A stretch of 64,000 nucleotides of DNA from Crossaster papposus (GCA_037893245.1 JBAIAA010000008.1:5228001-5292000); one strand, 5' to 3'. Shown: positions 47,558-57,190, counted from the first letter of the stretch. Made by a program: numbers and translations. The notes: generated by a model not told the origin, from the sequence alone.

Positions 47558-48696
47558 TCAGGTAATAGGCTTCGCAAGTGCAAGCTCTTCTGCGTATTGA
47601 TGCAGCTCTCTTTGTGATTTACCTCGGGTAATACCCACAAAGAGCATTTGAGCATTACACAGAATGCATTTCAGAGGATCAATACCAAAGCTTTTCTGCA
47701 TCAGGTCAGGGAAAGTGATTTTGAGGGCGTTGCGCTTCGGTTGATTGAGCAAGTTGTAAACTGTTGGTAACAGTTTGGCGCGAACTCGGTTGGATAAAAA
47801 GCCATAATAACGGATCATCTGAAAGCCTTTCTCTGGGATGTGCCGAGTTAGCCGGTGCAGAAACTCCTCTGGACTACAGTTGAACCGACGATAGGTTTTT
47901 GATTTGTGATCCAAATACTCAAAACTGACACCTTTAGCGTCGTAGTGCTTCAGTCGTGACATAGCGATAGGCGGTCGTTTCAGGTAGCGGCCAAGGTAAC
48001 TGACAGTGGCCTTTGGGTTGTTGGTGACTTTGGCAAAGTGAACGATCCAATGCTTTTCTGCGTGGCGATCCAGAAAGCGCTGAAATCCCTTCAGGTTATG
48101 ACATTCGTCTTCCAGTTCAGGTGGCAAAATCAAATCATTGTTTTCGTAAGCCTTTTCGAGAATGTCGATCACACCAGAGCGCCAACCTTCCATGATGGGC
48201 GGTTTTGGGTAATAGATTGACTTCCATTGCTGATTATCATCGTAAAGTCCGCCACGGGTAACAGACAGATGAATGTGCACATTCCATTTCAGGTCACGAC
48301 CATAGGTGTGAAGGGCGGTAAAAATTCCGGGAAGAATGCCTTTTTTTTTTTGCCAGCGAAAGCCAAAATGATGTTTGCAGCCAAGGGGCTAAGTTTACCC
48401 AGTAATTCACGGTTAAGCTCAAACAACACCCATAACTCACCAGGCATAGTGAAGGTGATGTGTTGCCACTCCGTATCAGGCAGTAAGGCTTTCTGATTCT
48501 CAATCCATTGGTCGGTCATCTTCTTGCCGCAAGTATTACAGGAGCGGCACTTACAACTGAAACAAATAACCTTCGAATGACTACACGCATCATTACCGCA
48601 TTCAAAGGTGGCGTATCCCATGACCTTCTGTCCGCAGGCCAGCACTTTATTCATATGCTCAATAACGACAGGGCGAAGAGTCGCTTCATACTTCAT
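47558..48696 (-). pseudogene. IS91-family HUH transposase, frame broken at a poly-A tract (element v, copy 2)
   Basis: Same protein as at 23150-24287; here the tract is A11 (T11 at about 48343-48353 on the plus strand), so the two halves (48696-48289 and 48350-47558) are offset differently from copy 1, which has A10. Catalytic half intact with VHIHLSVTRGG. Confidence 0.85.
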
Positions 48697-49032
48697 TTTG
48701 AAGTTATGCCAAAGCCCATTACCTCTGAGCAGGTGTTTTTGTTGGGAGGGGACGCGGATAAATCAGCTCCTGAAGGCCGCTATGAAGTCAGGAGCTGATT
48801 GTGACAAAGCCGAGCTTAAGAAAGTATGCGTATCCTGCGCAAAATGGAATGAGAGCCATCCGTTGGCTCAGGACAAAAAGCCGCCGCGCAGCGGCCTACC
48901 TTGGTGTGCCGGGCACGGCACACCACTTATGGGGTAAAAGTCCCCTGTCCAGCCTAGTACTCCGTCCGGCAGAAGATGATAGTTTACTGAAGGCTATTCT
49001 AATAACTCCGAGTCCATAACACCGGAGTTATT

Positions 49033-49536
49033 ATGACCATCAAATATCATGTTCGACTCAGCGAGGAAGAACGCTCAATACTTGAACGGCTTATCAAGCA
49101 GGAAAAGCCCAAAGTTGCACAACACAAAAAACGTAAAGCCAATATCCTTCTGGCTATCGATGAAAACCATGATCCACTGCAGCATGATCAGGTAGCCAAA
49201 GCTTTCCATGTTAGGCCGCTTACTATCACTCGCCTCAGGAAACGATTTGTTGAAGAAGGGCTTGATGTCGCTGTCAATGGAAAACTAAGCAGCCACGGTC
49301 GGGTACGTAAACTCGATGGCGAAGCCGAAGCTCACCTTATTGCCCTTACCTGCTCACCACCACCGGAAGGAGCCAGCCGATGGACGCTAAATTTACTGAC
49401 AGATCGCATGATTGAGCTCAGATACGTCGAATCGATTTCCAGAAGCACAGTACATGAGGGACTAAAAAAAATGAGCTTAAGCCCTGGCAAAAAAAGGAAT
49501 GGTGTATACCTGCGGAAGAAAGCGCCAACTTTGTGA
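49033..49536 (+). CDS. IS630 transposase, first frame (copy 6)
   Basis: 167 codons, A8 run kept. Confidence 0.85.
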   Translation: MTIKYHVRLSEEERSILERLIKQEKPKVAQHKKRKANILLAIDENHDPLQHDQVAKAFHVRPLTITRLRKRFVEEGLDVAVNGKLSSHGRVRKLDGEAEAHLIALTCSPPPEGASRWTLNLLTDRMIELRYVESISRSTVHEGLKKMSLSPGKKRNGVYLRKKAPTL

Positions 49537-50183
49537 GTGCGATGGAGGATATTCTTGAAGTCTATAAACGTCCTCTTGATCCAAGGCGTCCGCTTGTTTG
49601 CCTTGATGAAAGTAGCAAGCAGCATGTTAAAGAAGTCGTTAATCCAATGCCTGTTGAGCCTGGAAAACCGGAGCGTTATGACACAGAGTATGAACGTAAT
49701 GGCGTCAGCAATCTGTTCATGATGTTTGAACCCTTGACAGGTTGGCGGCATGTTGAGGTGACTGATCGTAGGACAGCGATTGATTGGGCTCATCAAATCA
49801 AGTTTCTGGTCGATGTTCGCCACAAAGATGCAGAGAAAGTTATACTGGTTGGAGACAACTTGAACACGCATTCTCCCGCATCACTTTATAAAGCTTTTTC
49901 CCCAGAAGAAGCCCGCAGAATGATTGATAAGCTTGAGTTTCATTACACCCCAAAGCATGGCAGTTGGCTGGATATGGCCGAAATTGAGCTGAGTATACTG
50001 AGTCGCCAATGTCTGGATCGGCGTATCCCTACCCAAGATATTCTCCGGAGAGAAGTCAAAGCCTGGGAGGAGAAGCGCAACGCAAGAAAAGTGACTACAC
50101 AGTGGCGTTTTACCACTGAAGACGCTCGGATAAAACTTAAGAGACTGTATCCAAAGATGCCAGAGCTTGATAATACAGAGTAG
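49533..50183 (+). CDS. IS630 transposase, catalytic frame (copy 6)
   Basis: 216 codons with the consensus sequence at every catalytic block; the best candidate for an active IS630 copy here together with copy 5. Confidence 0.9.
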   Translation: MSAMEDILEVYKRPLDPRRPLVCLDESSKQHVKEVVNPMPVEPGKPERYDTEYERNGVSNLFMMFEPLTGWRHVEVTDRRTAIDWAHQIKFLVDVRHKDAEKVILVGDNLNTHSPASLYKAFSPEEARRMIDKLEFHYTPKHGSWLDMAEIELSILSRQCLDRRIPTQDILRREVKAWEEKRNARKVTTQWRFTTEDARIKLKRLYPKMPELDNTE

Positions 50184-50862
50184 ATTGAGAGCCTCCATAG
50201 AACATAAACCAGACTATTAGAGCAGCACTTTTTCCCATGAAAAATTGGGAAATGGGGCACTTTGCGTGAAATAACCCATTTTTTTGTCCTGCCACTCAAA
50301 ATTGACTCAAATAACAGGACGGCTAACCATTGTCGACCATTTACACAAAAAGCTGACCGATCGGTTATCTGTGATTATCAAATGGTGTCGGATGGAGTAC
50401 TAGTGAGGGCGAAGGACTAGCGAAGCGCAAGGTTTATATCGTGAGGTATAGGCTGAAAGAAGCGTGGAACAAACCTGCGAGCTGACGAACAGAAATCAGA
50501 TACGAGGCTGTTCAAGTAGGGGCGAGTTTGCCAAGCAAAACAAAGCCCTCTACTCACTCGGAAGCTTGAGCAGTATATCTGGCAGTTGTGCAGGGAAAGT
50601 GGTGTGTCTTACCCCGGGAGGTCTGTGTGGTGTCCAGAGTATTGGACTGAGATTATCGTAAGGTGATTTGACCGCTACACAGAAGTCAGCAGAGGGCATA
50701 GTAGCAAAGAGTTAGTGTTTGCGAAGGCCCGAACGGTACAGAGAGGCGAGTAGTTTATGTATTTCACTCAGTCCGAGAGACTGAAACTCGGCAAACACCG
50801 AGACCTGAGTCGATGGACACCGGCGGAACCGGCTGATATTCACTCAGGTAGTCGAGGATCTG

Positions 50863-52137
50863 ATGGCAATGCATGATTACGAAAACCCGACCATGGGTTG
50901 CAATGATCGCATCATGGATCGTATTGCAGCCAGTAGTAATCTTAATCGAGCCTATCAACGGGTTAAACGTAACCAGGGAGCACCGGGAGTCGATGGAATG
51001 ACGACTCAAGCTCTGCATGACTATTTAAAGAACTACGGAAGAACCGTTACAACCCTGCTTAAAGACGGTCTTTGGAGGCCTCAACCGGTAAGGCGGGTAG
51101 TGATACCAAAACCGCAGGGAGGGGAACGGAATCTGGGAATACCGACGGTACTGGATCGTTTAGTCCAGCAAGCCATTCAACAAGTACTGCAAACCGACTG
51201 GGAACCCCGTTTTTCAGCGTATAGCTACGGATTCAGGCCGGGAAGGTCTGGGCACCAAACGATTAGGCAAGCCCAGCGATACATTCAGTCTGGTTATGAC
51301 TGGGTGGTGGATATCGACTTATCGAAATTCTTTGATAGGGTAAACCATGATCGTCTGATGGCGAAGCTGGCGGCCTACATGGACGACAAGGATGTATTAA
51401 GGCTGATTCGGCGGTTTCTCAATGCTGGTGTCATGGAGAATGGTGTTATCCACTATCGACGGGAAGGAACACCGCAAGGTGGGCCGCGCTCGCCAGTATT
51501 GTCCAATATTGTGTTGGAGGAATTGGATAAAGAGCTGGACAAGCGAGGTCTGCGGTACGTCAGGTATGCTGACGACTGTCGTGTTTTTGTTAAAAGCCGA
51601 CGGGCAGCGCAGCGAGTCATGAATAGTCTGGTGAGGTTTATTGAAACCCGGATGAAGCTGAAAGTGAATCGAGATAAAAGTGCGGTAGCGCGGCCTTGGG
51701 AACGAACATTTCTGGGCTTCTCATTCACGCCAGAAGGAAAACTTGAACTTGCTGACAACAGCAAACGGCGTTTTAAGGTTGCTGTGAGGACGTTAACCAG
51801 AAAATCAGGGCGGTCGTTCAAGCAACGATTAACAGCCCTGAATCGTTACCTTCGTGGATGGCGGCAGTATTTTGGAATAACGGATACACAGGGACAATTA
51901 AGCTCGCTGGAGGCTTGGGTAAGAAGGCGTTTAAGATGTCTGATATGGTATCAGTGGAAAACGGCAAAACGACGTTTTAAAGGATTAAGGCGACTTGGAG
52001 TGTCGATCGCTTCAGCCAGTAAAGCCGTGGTATCAAGGAAGAAGTATTGGCGCATGAGTGCCTCACCTGCTCTGAGCAAAGCGTTTACTATTAAGCGTTT
52101 TGATCTGCTGGGACTGGAAAGATTACGTGTGGTTTAA
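50863..52137 (+). CDS. ltrA: Group II intron reverse transcriptase/maturase (copy 2)
   Basis: 424 residues, whole; differs from copy 1 by DDKDVLR, QGGPRSPVLSNIVLEELD. The Leu to Arg change falls in the conserved QGGPLSP motif of RT domain 4 and may weaken the enzyme. Confidence 0.92.
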   Translation: MAMHDYENPTMGCNDRIMDRIAASSNLNRAYQRVKRNQGAPGVDGMTTQALHDYLKNYGRTVTTLLKDGLWRPQPVRRVVIPKPQGGERNLGIPTVLDRLVQQAIQQVLQTDWEPRFSAYSYGFRPGRSGHQTIRQAQRYIQSGYDWVVDIDLSKFFDRVNHDRLMAKLAAYMDDKDVLRLIRRFLNAGVMENGVIHYRREGTPQGGPRSPVLSNIVLEELDKELDKRGLRYVRYADDCRVFVKSRRAAQRVMNSLVRFIETRMKLKVNRDKSAVARPWERTFLGFSFTPEGKLELADNSKRRFKVAVRTLTRKSGRSFKQRLTALNRYLRGWRQYFGITDTQGQLSSLEAWVRRRLRCLIWYQWKTAKRRFKGLRRLGVSIASASKAVVSRKKYWRMSASPALSKAFTIKRFDLLGLERLRVV

Positions 52138-52306
52138 CTGGCCGAACCGCCCAGTGCGGACCCGCATGCTGGGTGGTGTGGGAGGAGTGGAGTCGCGAGG
52201 CTCCACCCTATCCCGATACGAGAAACCAGAATGGGTGTTCAAGCGTTACCAGAATCGGTGTTCATCGGTTACCAGAATGAGTGTTCAAGGGAAGCCAGAA
52301 TACGCA

Positions 52307-52590
52307 GAATAGTCATTCTATAGAACTCTACGACTGTATAAAGGAAAGTATATGCTTCCCTGAAATATTTTCTTGGTGTTTCAGTATTGGAGCATTAATC
52401 ACCAAAATCTCAATAATGTAGGACTATGAACGTAAACTTCCTAGCCTTTCTTTAGTCATTCTGTTTCAAACCCCATCTGTGGTTTTATCAGTATTCATTG
52501 TCAGCGGATATCAGGCAAAACAAAGGCTTATTGTCCCTGCAGACGCCATTTCACTCAGTGAATCGTATATCAAATGATCAATATCATAAG
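52307..52590. other. Gap between IS21 end and the KfrA-like operator region
   Basis: No gene seen on either strand and no recognisable IS end. Confidence 0.45.
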
Positions 52591-52622
52591 TTACTACCGG
52601 TAAGTTCAGTTACCGGTAGTAA
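52591..52622. promoter_or_regulatory. Palindrome 1 upstream of the KfrA-like gene
   Basis: TTACTACCGGTAA (52591-52603), six-base loop GTTCAG, exact inverted copy TTACCGGTAGTAA (52610-52622). Likely operator for the neighbouring DNA-binding protein or a recombinase site. Confidence 0.75.
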
Positions 52623-52634
52623 GTATCATGAAAT

Positions 52635-52678
52635 AATACTATTAATACCAGTATTGCAATACTAGTATTAATAGTATT
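52635..52678. promoter_or_regulatory. Palindrome 2, 44 bp, upstream of the KfrA-like gene
   Basis: A 44-bp palindrome centred on TTGCAA at 52654-52659 with one mismatched pair (C49/A64 of 526xx). It contains nested half-sites AGTATTGCAATACT and ATTAATAC/GTATTAAT and ends 24 bases before the start codon, a typical place for KfrA-type autorepression. Confidence 0.8.
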
Positions 52679-52701
52679 GCTGATCTTTAAAAGGCACTCC
52701 A

Positions 52702-53772
52702 ATGGAAGATGACAAAGATATTCAGAAAAAAACACGCGTTTTTCATCTTTTGGATGACCTGAAAGAACGTGGAGAGAAAATCAATGCCGACAAGCTGGCA
52801 AAGCTGGCGCAAATGGGAAAGCAGACCGTACTTCCTTATTACAACGAGTGGCGGTTTCTAGATGAAACCCAGCAGCAAGTAGAGAGCGAGCTTCCTCAGG
52901 ATTTGGTTCGCTCTCTTCAGCGTTTACTGATCCAATGGAGAAATGATGTCACTAAAGCCGTTGCGGATGTTCGAGACCAAGCAAGCTGCGCTCAAGCGGA
53001 ACTCAGTGACACGGTACGGCAACTCTCTGAAGAAAAAGTATCACTTGAGCAGACAAATCATCAGCTTCAGCAAAATAATGAGGCACTTAGCGCGTCCCTA
53101 CGTGAAAAAAATAGACATATGCAGCAGTTAGAACAGGAAATTTCAAATTCAATCCATGAGAAAGCCATGCAGGTGCAACAAATTCAATCGCTGCAATCAG
53201 CAGCAGGTGCAATGAAGCAAGAACATGCAGAAGCATTAGCTACTCAGGAAACGAAGCTTGACCAGCAGTATAGCCGTCAGGTTGACCACTGGATGAAATC
53301 ATTGGATGAGGAGCATGTGCAGAAGCAGGCACTGCAAAAAGACTATCAATTGCTCCATGCCCAACTGTTAGCCGCTGAAAAGGAAAAAAATATATTTGAA
53401 CAAAACGCGATGTTGGAAGTACAAGCTCTCAATGAAGCAAATCAGACGATCGGTGAACTGCAAAAAAACTCATATGATATTCAGCCAGCGCTTGAGGTCT
53501 TGGCTCAAGTGAAAAAGCTGTTGCAGACAAGTTTAGAAAATACAGTGACTGCTTTATCATCATTGTTGGATCAAAAGAAGGAAATCCCCATCTTTCAACA
53601 GAAAATCAAGGACAGTGCTCAGCGAATAACAGATCTGGAGGTATCTTTATCAGGCAAAGAATCTCAACTGCTTGAACAGCACTCCCTTACGCTAGCGCTT
53701 GAAAAAAGCCGGGGTTATGGTCTGGCCATGGAAAAAGCGTTAGCGCAAGCCGTTAAGGCCGACAAGGAATAA
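52702..53772 (+). CDS. KfrA-like DNA-binding protein with long coiled coil
   Basis: 356 residues. The N-terminus (KKTRVFHLLDDLKERGEKIN then ADKLAKLAQMGKQTVLPYYNEW) matches the KfrA_N helix-turn-helix domain of plasmid proteins, where the motif ends with a conserved W. From about residue 85 to 345 it is Gln/Glu/Leu-rich heptads, predicted as one long coiled coil. KfrA of IncP plasmids autorepresses by binding operators ahead of its own gene and helps plasmid stability. Two palindromes precede this gene. The recombinase gene follows after 5 bases. Confidence 0.82.
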   Translation: MEDDKDIQKKTRVFHLLDDLKERGEKINADKLAKLAQMGKQTVLPYYNEWRFLDETQQQVESELPQDLVRSLQRLLIQWRNDVTKAVADVRDQASCAQAELSDTVRQLSEEKVSLEQTNHQLQQNNEALSASLREKNRHMQQLEQEISNSIHEKAMQVQQIQSLQSAAGAMKQEHAEALATQETKLDQQYSRQVDHWMKSLDEEHVQKQALQKDYQLLHAQLLAAEKEKNIFEQNAMLEVQALNEANQTIGELQKNSYDIQPALEVLAQVKKLLQTSLENTVTALSSLLDQKKEIPIFQQKIKDSAQRITDLEVSLSGKESQLLEQHSLTLALEKSRGYGLAMEKALAQAVKADKE

Positions 53773-53777
53773 GTGGA

Positions 53778-54890
53778 ATGGAAAACCCATTGGTTGATTT
53801 AATGGCTTTGCAGCAACATCGGGCTACTTCGAATCTGGATGCTCAAGAGCAAAGTAATCTGATCGGTGCGCGGGATGATAACGATGCACTCACTCTGTTT
53901 TTAAATAAAGCGGGCACTCGCTCTAACGAAACGCGTCGTCGTTATGAGCGTGAAACTGTACGTTTTACTTTCTTTATTTATCAAGAGCTTGGGATAAGCT
54001 ATAAAGAAGTTCGGTTAAAGCACCTGCAGACGTACCTTCATTTTATTCAGCATTTACCCGATAGTTGGCTAAAGCCGGGTATTTTACCTGGCAGTCCCGA
54101 AAAAGTATTGTTTAAGGCCGCTGTGAATAGAGGGAAAAGTACGGATCAAATTATTGATGTACTCTCTACCTTTTTTACCTTTCTGGAAAAAAACCGGTAT
54201 ACATTGGGTAACCCTGCCGTATCACTGGTGCGCTCGGGTGAGAAGCAGGCCAAAGGCACTAGTGTTATTCGCTATTTCCATGATAACGAATGGGTGCACA
54301 TGAAGGGTTGCCTTGATGTTATGCCTATGGAAACCCATTCACAAAAAAAAGAAGCTGAAAGGACGCGATTTATGATAGCCGTCACCTACGGCTTAGCCTT
54401 GCGTGAGTCTGAAATGACAGGGCATACTTTTGCAGATATTCATCCTGATGGTGAAGGGAAGTTATACTTAAGCGCGTTAGGAAAAGGACGAAAAAGGCGT
54501 CATCTCCCTATCAACCCTGCTCTCTATCAGCAAATGCTAGCATTTCAGGCGCTTTATTTAATAGACGAAAACGATGTATGTCCCTTGGCACCGAGACTCA
54601 GGAAATCGAAAGGCTTGATTAAATCACTGTCTTCACGAGGGCTCCGTTTCTGGTGGCAGGGTTTTATGCGTTATTGCGCCCAGCAAACCAACGACACTTT
54701 TCTGGCTGAACGTTTAAAAAAAATACCGTTTCATTCATTGCGCCATACTGCTCTTACTCATCTGGCACGAAATATGGATATTGAAGATTTGGCTCTTTTT
54801 GCAGGTCATGATTCTATCAATACAACCAGCCAATATTACCACGCCGAAACGAAGCGGTTGCGTGCACTGACAGAACATCATGGGATATAA
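53778..54890 (+). CDS. Tyrosine recombinase/integrase
   Basis: 370 residues. SAM-like N-terminal core-binding domain (about 35-150), then catalytic domain with R209 (LALRESEM), K about 236-240 (GKGRKRRHLP), H319-x-x-R322 (FHSLRHT), H344 (GHDSINTTSQ) and nucleophile Y353 or Y354. All catalytic residues are present. Its ribosome site AAGGA lies inside the last codons of the KfrA-like gene, so the two are coupled. No other phage genes are near, so this is not a prophage integrase in an intact prophage. The first 30 residues are outside the usual domains. Confidence 0.9.
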   Translation: MENPLVDLMALQQHRATSNLDAQEQSNLIGARDDNDALTLFLNKAGTRSNETRRRYERETVRFTFFIYQELGISYKEVRLKHLQTYLHFIQHLPDSWLKPGILPGSPEKVLFKAAVNRGKSTDQIIDVLSTFFTFLEKNRYTLGNPAVSLVRSGEKQAKGTSVIRYFHDNEWVHMKGCLDVMPMETHSQKKEAERTRFMIAVTYGLALRESEMTGHTFADIHPDGEGKLYLSALGKGRKRRHLPINPALYQQMLAFQALYLIDENDVCPLAPRLRKSKGLIKSLSSRGLRFWWQGFMRYCAQQTNDTFLAERLKKIPFHSLRHTALTHLARNMDIEDLALFAGHDSINTTSQYYHAETKRLRALTEHHGI

Positions 54891-55130
54891 TAATAGTATC
54901 TGCTGACATCATGGACGATGATGGCTACCTGTACACGCTGCAAAAAACCTATAGCCGGTAATTATGTGACAGCCCTTGGAGCCTCTTGGCACTCTGGGTG
55001 TTTTGCCTGCGCTGGCTGTAAAAAATCCATTTCTGGCCAGGAGTTTCTCTCTTTTTCTGGTCTTGCTTACCATGCGCACTGCCTTAAATGCCAAGGTTGT
55101 GGGCAACCCATCACCTCAAACTATGTTAAA

Positions 55131-56800
55131 CCTAAATCCTGCAAATAATATCGAAATAAAAGTTGCAATCACCCGTGAATAAAGAGATTAAATGATGTTT
55201 TCGTTTCATAAAGCATCACTTTTTCAATGAGCAAAAAAAACAAGTCAAAAGCACGTTTGAAGCAGCGGAAGGTACATTTCACTCAAGCTAAAAAGCCGCT
55301 TACCAGTCAGGCTGGACTTATCCCTGTGTTTCGCTTCCTGAACCGGATGGGGCTGGCCGACCTACTGGACAAACGGATTAATATTCAACGAGGCTCTAAT
55401 GCCACTTTCCAACTGTCAGATGTCATTCTGATGGTAACCACCGGCATTCTGGCAGGTGCCAAAAGTCTGATGAAAGTGTGCACGGTCTGGCAGGATAGCG
55501 TTCTCCGAGAATGCACCCGTTTTCAACGCATTCCTTGTGACAGTCAATTTGGACGCATTTTAAAGCTGTTCCACTTTGCCAGCGTCGTTGAACTGGAAAC
55601 CGCTGTCCACGAAATGAGGGAGAGTGTTTGGAAACAGGCACTGCGCTCAGGAACATCTACCGTTTATGCTTTTAAACAGGTCACCATTGACCTCGATTCT
55701 ACGGTAAAAACCTGTTTTGGTTTTCAGGAAGGCGCAAAGAAAGGGTTTAACGAGAAAAAAAGAGGGGCGCTGTCGTACCACCCGCAGCTGGCCTTTTGCG
55801 CGGAAACCAAAGAAGTGCTGCAGGGTTGGTTACGAAGTGGTGATGCCTACACTGCTAATGGCTCCATAGAGTTTATGAAACAGTTGCTGGTTACTCTGCC
55901 TTCCCACATGAAGATTTTTTTCAGGGCTGATAGTGGCTACTTTGGTGGACCATTACTGACCTATCTGGAGGATTTAGGACATCGTTATCTGGTTAAGGTC
56001 AAACTGAAGAATCTACACAAACTGTTAATCCCGCAAGACTGGCAACCTGTCGTGCATCAGCCAGGGTGGGAGTGGTGCGAGTTTCAACACTGCTGTGGTG
56101 ACTGGGACCGGGCTCGTTGCTTCGTGGCTGTCCGGCAAAGAAAGATCGGGAAGCCAGAAAACACCCAGTGCGAATTGTTAGACCCGAAGCCAGAGTACGA
56201 CTACTTCTGCTACGTGACTACTGAGTCGTTGAGTCCATGGGAGATCCATAAAGCGTATGGCAAGCGGGCTACCTGCGAAACCTGGATCGAAGAGTGCAAA
56301 AACCAGATGGCTCTCGGGCAGATCAAAACCGATCATTTCATGGCAAACAGTGCGCTTATGCAATGTGCAATACTGGCCTACAATACAACACGTTGGATGG
56401 CACTGATGAGTGGGAATCGTCAGTTGATGAAGTGGGAGCCGGAAAGCATTCGCTGCTATATGATACGGGTTGCCGGAAAACTGTTGACAGGTAACAGGCA
56501 GTTGACCGTTGCCAGTAACAAAGAGCATCTCTACCAAACGGAGTGGGATGCTTGGCTAGCAGTAGGTGACTGTTTGTAAATAGCGAACAATGGATGATTA
56601 GAAAAACATTCTGCTAATGCGGAAGGAGTTATCGCGCCCTGATATCAGGAATAGCAGTAAGATGAACCAAACACGACGGCTCATGTGATTAAAATCCACT
56701 GAAAAGGTAAATATTTGCTCGATAGTAGCATAATCAGAATCAGGAGGGCTTGATCAGTTGCTGCGATTGACCTGTTCGGGTTTGGATTGCAGGATTTAGG
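55131..56800 (+). mobile_element. IS1380-type element, copy 6 (subtype B)
   Basis: Flanked by TTAAA (55126-55130 and 56801-56805). Confidence 0.95.
55227..56579 (+). CDS. IS1380-family transposase (copy 6)
   Basis: 450 residues, subtype B consensus. Confidence 0.9.
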   Translation: MSKKNKSKARLKQRKVHFTQAKKPLTSQAGLIPVFRFLNRMGLADLLDKRINIQRGSNATFQLSDVILMVTTGILAGAKSLMKVCTVWQDSVLRECTRFQRIPCDSQFGRILKLFHFASVVELETAVHEMRESVWKQALRSGTSTVYAFKQVTIDLDSTVKTCFGFQEGAKKGFNEKKRGALSYHPQLAFCAETKEVLQGWLRSGDAYTANGSIEFMKQLLVTLPSHMKIFFRADSGYFGGPLLTYLEDLGHRYLVKVKLKNLHKLLIPQDWQPVVHQPGWEWCEFQHCCGDWDRARCFVAVRQRKIGKPENTQCELLDPKPEYDYFCYVTTESLSPWEIHKAYGKRATCETWIEECKNQMALGQIKTDHFMANSALMQCAILAYNTTRWMALMSGNRQLMKWEPESIRCYMIRVAGKLLTGNRQLTVASNKEHLYQTEWDAWLAVGDCL

Positions 56801-57190
56801 TTAAATACAATGAGCACCCCTGGCATGCTCGCTGCTATAAGCATCAAAATCACCCGCCCTGCACGGTGTGTCGACAACCGTTAACTCGCCGCTATCTGGT
56901 GGATTTTTGGGGGAATTCCTATTGCCATACGCATAAGAATTTTGCCAAATGCGCAAGCTGCAGCCGTATTGTCTGTAAGAGCCTGACTAGTGGTGGCATG
57001 CAATACCCAGATGGCTTGCTGATTTGTACCATTTGCGGACTGCACGGTGTAGCAACAGCCGAAAGAGCCAACAAAATTGCTAATGAAATGCGTACAGCTC
57101 TGGCTTCTGTTGGTTTAAAGCTGAACAGTGCGCAGGTTCCTGTGCATTTGTGTGATAGGGATGAGCTGCGTGAGCGTAGCCGGCATAATT

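Larger units (their letters stand above)
47292..48903 (-). mobile_element. IS91-type element v, copy 2
   Basis: Ori end is six tandem units (47292-47380) followed, on the minus strand, by target GAAC (47291-47288). Ter end CAAGGTAGG at 48903, touching the group II intron that starts at 48904. Confidence 0.88.
48957..50400 (+). mobile_element. IS630-family element, copy 6 (1444 bp)
   Basis: Uninterrupted, in a CTAG of the group II intron (CCTAG TGAGG is continuous in intron copy 1). Confidence 0.93.
48904..52217 (+). mobile_element. Group II intron, copy 2 (split by IS630 copy 6)
   Basis: Starts GTGTGCCGGGCACGG and ends CCCTATCCCGAT. Subtracting IS630 copy 6 (48957-50400 plus TA) leaves 1868 bases, the same as copy 1. 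The IS630 sits in the domain I region at CCTAGTGAGG, so splicing should be lost. Confidence 0.88.
43363..52306 (-). mobile_element. IS21-family element, copy B, with nested insertions at both ends
   Basis: Right end TGCTTATTCTGG at 43363; left end, read inward on the minus strand from 52306, TGCGTATTCTGG. Both carry repeated CCAGAATnGGTGTTCA-type motifs (43363-43400; 47257-47275; 52225-52306), as expected for IstA binding. Element a copy B sits near the right end and the intron-IS91 unit (with IS630 copy 6) near the left. No matching target duplication flanks it, so one side has probably been rearranged. Confidence 0.8.
54918..57190 (+). pseudogene. LIM-domain/DA1-like peptidase, split by IS1380 and cut by IS6
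   Basis: 5' part 54918-55130, 3' part 56806-57190; frame is continuous across the IS1380 duplication TTAAA (NYVK-YNEHPWHARCYKH). Two LIM-type zinc modules (CTRCKKPI...WHSGCFACAGCKKSI; AYHAHCLKCQGCGQPI...HARCYKH), a third Cys/His module (CTVCRQPL...CHTHKNF), then KCASCSRIVCKSL...LICTICG and MRTALASVGLKLNSAQVPVHLCDRDELR. This order and the last segment match DA1-family proteins, in which a zinc peptidase domain (HExxH) follows; that domain is missing because an IS6 element replaces everything after 57190. DA1 proteins are ubiquitin-linked peptidases in plants, with homologues in some bacteria. It starts 27 bases after the recombinase gene. Confidence 0.75.

Noticed and set aside
53778-54890. 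Prophage integrase
   Set aside because: No capsid, tail, lysis or repressor genes nearby; the only partner is the KfrA-like gene.
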